Assembly: GCA_003552765.1 (NCBI GenBank)
Contig: PUOI01000229.1
Span: 1 to 7,148, forward strand
DNA length: 7,148 bases
Direction of reading: 5' to 3'
DNA from: Candidatus Hydrogenedentota bacterium
GTDB taxonomy: Bacteria > Hydrogenedentota > Hydrogenedentia > Hydrogenedentales > SLHB01
A program made the position numbers and the translations under genes. This document shows positions 4,786-7,148 of this stretch, one piece after another. The notes under the pieces were generated by a model, which was given only the letters and a program-made list of their open reading frames with translations, had not been told where the DNA came from and searched no databases. Within the stretch, counting starts at the first letter, position 1; each line of letters opens with the position of its first letter.

Positions 4786-7122
4786 ATGATGAGATGCAGC
4801 ATTCAATCGCTTCTTGTGCATACGGCCGTGTTTTTGACCGCGGTTTGTGTTGTTGTTGCGCCAGCGGCAGCCGAACTGGACCGTGCGCCCGCCAACGATG
4901 AGGTGGACTATGCCCCGGCCGATGGCGATGTGACGGCGGCGAATCCTCCCGCTTTCGTTTGGTTGCCCATCGATGGCGTGGATGAGTGGATGGTCGAGTA
5001 TGCCCAAGACGCGGAGTTTCCTGAGGGGGACACGGTCCGCGCGTCCGGCATCGACATGACCGTTCATGCGCCAGGGGAAACCCTTGAACCGGGGACATGG
5101 TATTGGCGCTACGGATACGAAACGGACGACGGTGCGGAGTTCAGCCAGGCCCGCGAATTCACCATTCCCGAGGACGCGATCGATTTTCCTTTCCCGTCGA
5201 TGGACGATGTGATGGCCGCCATTCCCGAGACCCGGCCGCGCGCCTATCTCTCGCCGGAGGAGCGTGACGAGGTTCGCAATAACCCGGAGGAGTACGCGTG
5301 GCTCGTGGATCCCGTCGTAAGCCAGGCCGAGAACGTTATTGATCGCGACGAGCCCTTGTTTGAGGAGCCCGATCCCTGGGACGACTATGGTGACGATTGG
5401 CGCGACGTCTACAACGAGACCTGGCGTTCCATGCGGCCCTACACTTCGGGCATGGAGATTTGCGCGCGGGCCTATCTCTACACCGGCGAGGAACGATTCG
5501 CCGAGGAGGCCAAGCGCCGTCTCATGCATTTCATGACGTGGGACGTGGATGGGCCGAGCAGCGTCTATTGGCCCACGGAGTTGGGCATGGACATCGGGGA
5601 AAACGCCCCCCGCACGTTCGATTGGATTTACGATACGCTGACGGAGGAAGAGCGGGAGAAATGTCTGCGCGTGCTCGGCGAACGCATCCGTCAGATCAAC
5701 GAAATGCACAGGGGCCGGCCCTTCGAGTCGCGCCCCTTCAGCAGCCATCCTGGCCGAATGATAGGCTTCGCCATCGAGGGCGGACTCATCCTTGCGCACG
5801 ACATCGAGGATGCGCCGGATTGGCTCGAATACACCTTGCGCGTGTTGTGGTCGGTTTATCCCGCCTGGGGCTACGATGACGGCGCCTGGCACGAAGGCGT
5901 CAGTTATTGGACATGGTACATCAACCGCATAACCCGGGTGATCCATCAACTCGATCGATTGGGCATCCCGTTGAAAGACAAACCATTCTTGCAGAACAAG
6001 GGCGATTTCGGGTTGTATGCCGCCTATCCGAACCGTCCGCGGCGGGAGTTCGGGGACAGCTATTCGGGTTCCGTGGGGTCGGCGCAAGGCAATCTCATGT
6101 ACAGCCTCGCCAGTCTGTATGATAACCCCTACTACCGCTGGCATGCCGAGGAGGCGGGCGGCGAGCCAACGGGACCGGAAGCGTTCCTGACGCATGCGCC
6201 CGATCTTGAGCCCGTGGCCCCGGCCGATCTGCCGCAATCCAAGGCGTTCTTTGACGTGGGGTGGACGGCCATGCACAGTGACATGGCCAATCCGGACGAC
6301 AACGTGCTTGTGCTGTTCAAGAGTTCAACCTTTGGAAGCATCAGCCACGATCACGCCAATCAGAACGCGTTTGTGCTGGAGGCCTACGGCGAACCCTTGG
6401 CCATCAGCACGGGGTATTACCAAGACTACGGCGATCCCCATCACAGTGAATGGATGTGGCAAACCAAGGCCCACAACGCCATCTTGGTGGACGGCGAAGG
6501 CCAGGTCACGCGTTCGCCTCAGTCGCGCGGCGAGATCGTCGAGCATCTGGAAGAAGGGGACTGGGCCTACGCCCTGGGCAACGCCGTGGAGGCTTACGGC
6601 GGCCGGCTTGATCGCGCCTACCGGCACGTGTTTTTCCTGCGGCCTGGCTTAGTTGTCATCGCCGATGACTTGGCGAAGGCGGATGGGGAGGAGGCTACGT
6701 ATCAGTGGCTACTTCACGCCGAGAATGAGATGGAACTTGACGAAGGAGACGCGCGCGTGAACATTGAGCAAGGGGATGCGCGCCTTGAGGCGCGGTTCCT
6801 ACAGCCGGCCGGCCTGGCGTTCACGCAAGAAACGGGCTGGGACCCCGAACCGACCCGGCCCGAGGATGCGCCGGAGCAGTTCCACTTCACGGCCTCCACG
6901 GTGGACGAAGCCGCCGGGCAACGCTTCATTACCGTGCTCGCACCCTACCGTGATGGGGAAGCGCCCGGCTATTCGGACATCGAAGTCTTGGAGGCCGAAG
7001 GCGGCATGGCGCTGGAGGTGGATGGGGCCATCATCTTGATTCGCGATCCGGACGCGGAAGAAGTAAGCGCGGCGGGGCACGCTACGGAGGACCCCGCGGC
7101 TCTTATAGAGGCTGGTGAATAG
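4786..7122 (+). CDS. Exported heparinase II/III family (DUF4962-type) protein, probable polysaccharide lyase, PL15-like
   Basis: The 778-residue protein starts with a Sec signal peptide: MMR, a hydrophobic core (about 9-25) and APAAA before a likely cut after Ala29; no lipobox is seen. Residues about 45-128 form a beta-rich Fn3-like region (NPPAFVWLP, then GTWYWRYG). About 150-455 looks like an alpha/alpha-toroid of the DUF4962 kind, and about 485-760 like the heparinase II/III beta-sheet domain. Length and order match the PL15 exo-oligoalginate lyase Atu3025 (776 residues). I propose Arg217 (SMRPYTSG), His321 (SSHPGRM), Tyr374 (HEGVSYW) and His521 (SHDHANQNAF) as counterparts of its Arg199, His311, Tyr365 and His531. 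This mapping is by motif and spacing, not by a computed alignment. Such lyases cleave uronic-acid glycans by beta-elimination; the substrate here (alginate, a glycosaminoglycan-like polymer or another) cannot be told. The protein is very acidic (about 147 Asp+Glu against 9 Lys). The aspartate that often follows the HxH motif as a zinc ligand is replaced by Ser541. No transporter or second lyase lies within the window. Confidence 0.85.
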   Translation: MMRCSIQSLLVHTAVFLTAVCVVVAPAAAELDRAPANDEVDYAPADGDVTAANPPAFVWLPIDGVDEWMVEYAQDAEFPEGDTVRASGIDMTVHAPGETLEPGTWYWRYGYETDDGAEFSQAREFTIPEDAIDFPFPSMDDVMAAIPETRPRAYLSPEERDEVRNNPEEYAWLVDPVVSQAENVIDRDEPLFEEPDPWDDYGDDWRDVYNETWRSMRPYTSGMEICARAYLYTGEERFAEEAKRRLMHFMTWDVDGPSSVYWPTELGMDIGENAPRTFDWIYDTLTEEEREKCLRVLGERIRQINEMHRGRPFESRPFSSHPGRMIGFAIEGGLILAHDIEDAPDWLEYTLRVLWSVYPAWGYDDGAWHEGVSYWTWYINRITRVIHQLDRLGIPLKDKPFLQNKGDFGLYAAYPNRPRREFGDSYSGSVGSAQGNLMYSLASLYDNPYYRWHAEEAGGEPTGPEAFLTHAPDLEPVAPADLPQSKAFFDVGWTAMHSDMANPDDNVLVLFKSSTFGSISHDHANQNAFVLEAYGEPLAISTGYYQDYGDPHHSEWMWQTKAHNAILVDGEGQVTRSPQSRGEIVEHLEEGDWAYALGNAVEAYGGRLDRAYRHVFFLRPGLVVIADDLAKADGEEATYQWLLHAENEMELDEGDARVNIEQGDARLEARFLQPAGLAFTQETGWDPEPTRPEDAPEQFHFTASTVDEAAGQRFITVLAPYRDGEAPGYSDIEVLEAEGGMALEVDGAIILIRDPDAEEVSAAGHATEDPAALIEAGE

Positions 7123-7148
7123 GAAAGGCTCTTGTTTAAGCCGGGAAG

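Noticed and set aside
4660..6276. 538-codon open frame on the minus strand opposite the lyase-like gene
   Set aside because: It mirrors the codon pattern of the + strand gene, has composition rich in His, Arg, Gly and Val, no recognised motif, and crosses the + strand promoter/RBS region.
7123..7148. GGCT...AGCC as a terminator after the last gene
   Set aside because: Only a 4-bp stem is visible before the window ends; too little sequence to call.
1..7148. Mobile elements, CRISPR, tRNA, defence or biosynthetic cluster
   Set aside because: Both strands were read; no transposase, integrase, repeat array, tRNA-like sequence or defence domain was found.

Overview
This 7.1 kb window carries ordinary chromosomal genes of a GC-rich bacterium, all on the + strand. 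There are two metabolic loci and one exported polysaccharide-lyase-like gene. No tRNA, rRNA, CRISPR array, insertion sequence or phage gene is visible. The taxon cannot be fixed from the sequence. The long secreted heparinase II/III (DUF4962-type) protein, the strong Shine-Dalgarno sequences and the strongly acidic exported protein would fit a polysaccharide-degrading lineage such as the PVC group or Hydrogenedentota, perhaps from a saline habitat. That is inference only.

Layout. (1) Positions 1-2527: a tight three-gene operon for proton-translocating NAD(P)+ transhydrogenase of the split type, pntAA (5' end cut off by the window), pntAB and pntB, spaced 12 nt and then overlapping by 4 nt. 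A GC-rich hairpin after pntB probably ends the transcript. (2) Positions 2528-2994: a 467-bp gap without a convincing gene. It holds the pnt terminator, three further inverted repeats and a weak candidate promoter. (3) Positions 2995-4545: leuA, 2-isopropylmalate synthase, full length with all metal ligands. A very clear intrinsic terminator follows, so leuA appears to be transcribed without downstream partners. (4) Positions 4611-4785: a short spacer with a weak candidate promoter. (5) Positions 4786-7122: a 778-residue exported protein with an N-terminal beta (Fn3-like) region, an alpha/alpha-toroid and a C-terminal heparinase II/III-like beta domain. Its layout and candidate catalytic residues resemble PL15-type exolyases.

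How they fit together. The transhydrogenase uses the proton gradient to make NADPH. LeuA commits 2-ketoisovalerate and acetyl-CoA to leucine. The last gene probably works outside the cytoplasm on a uronic-acid-containing glycan. Terminators separate the three units and no shared pathway is evident.

I did not find a convincing new system. The points most worth checking are: the transhydrogenase membrane domain has no histidine at either known proton-channel position; the lyase-like protein has all expected catalytic residues but lacks the usual zinc-ligand aspartate; that protein is extremely acidic and lysine-poor; and the leuA upstream region has mutually exclusive hairpins.
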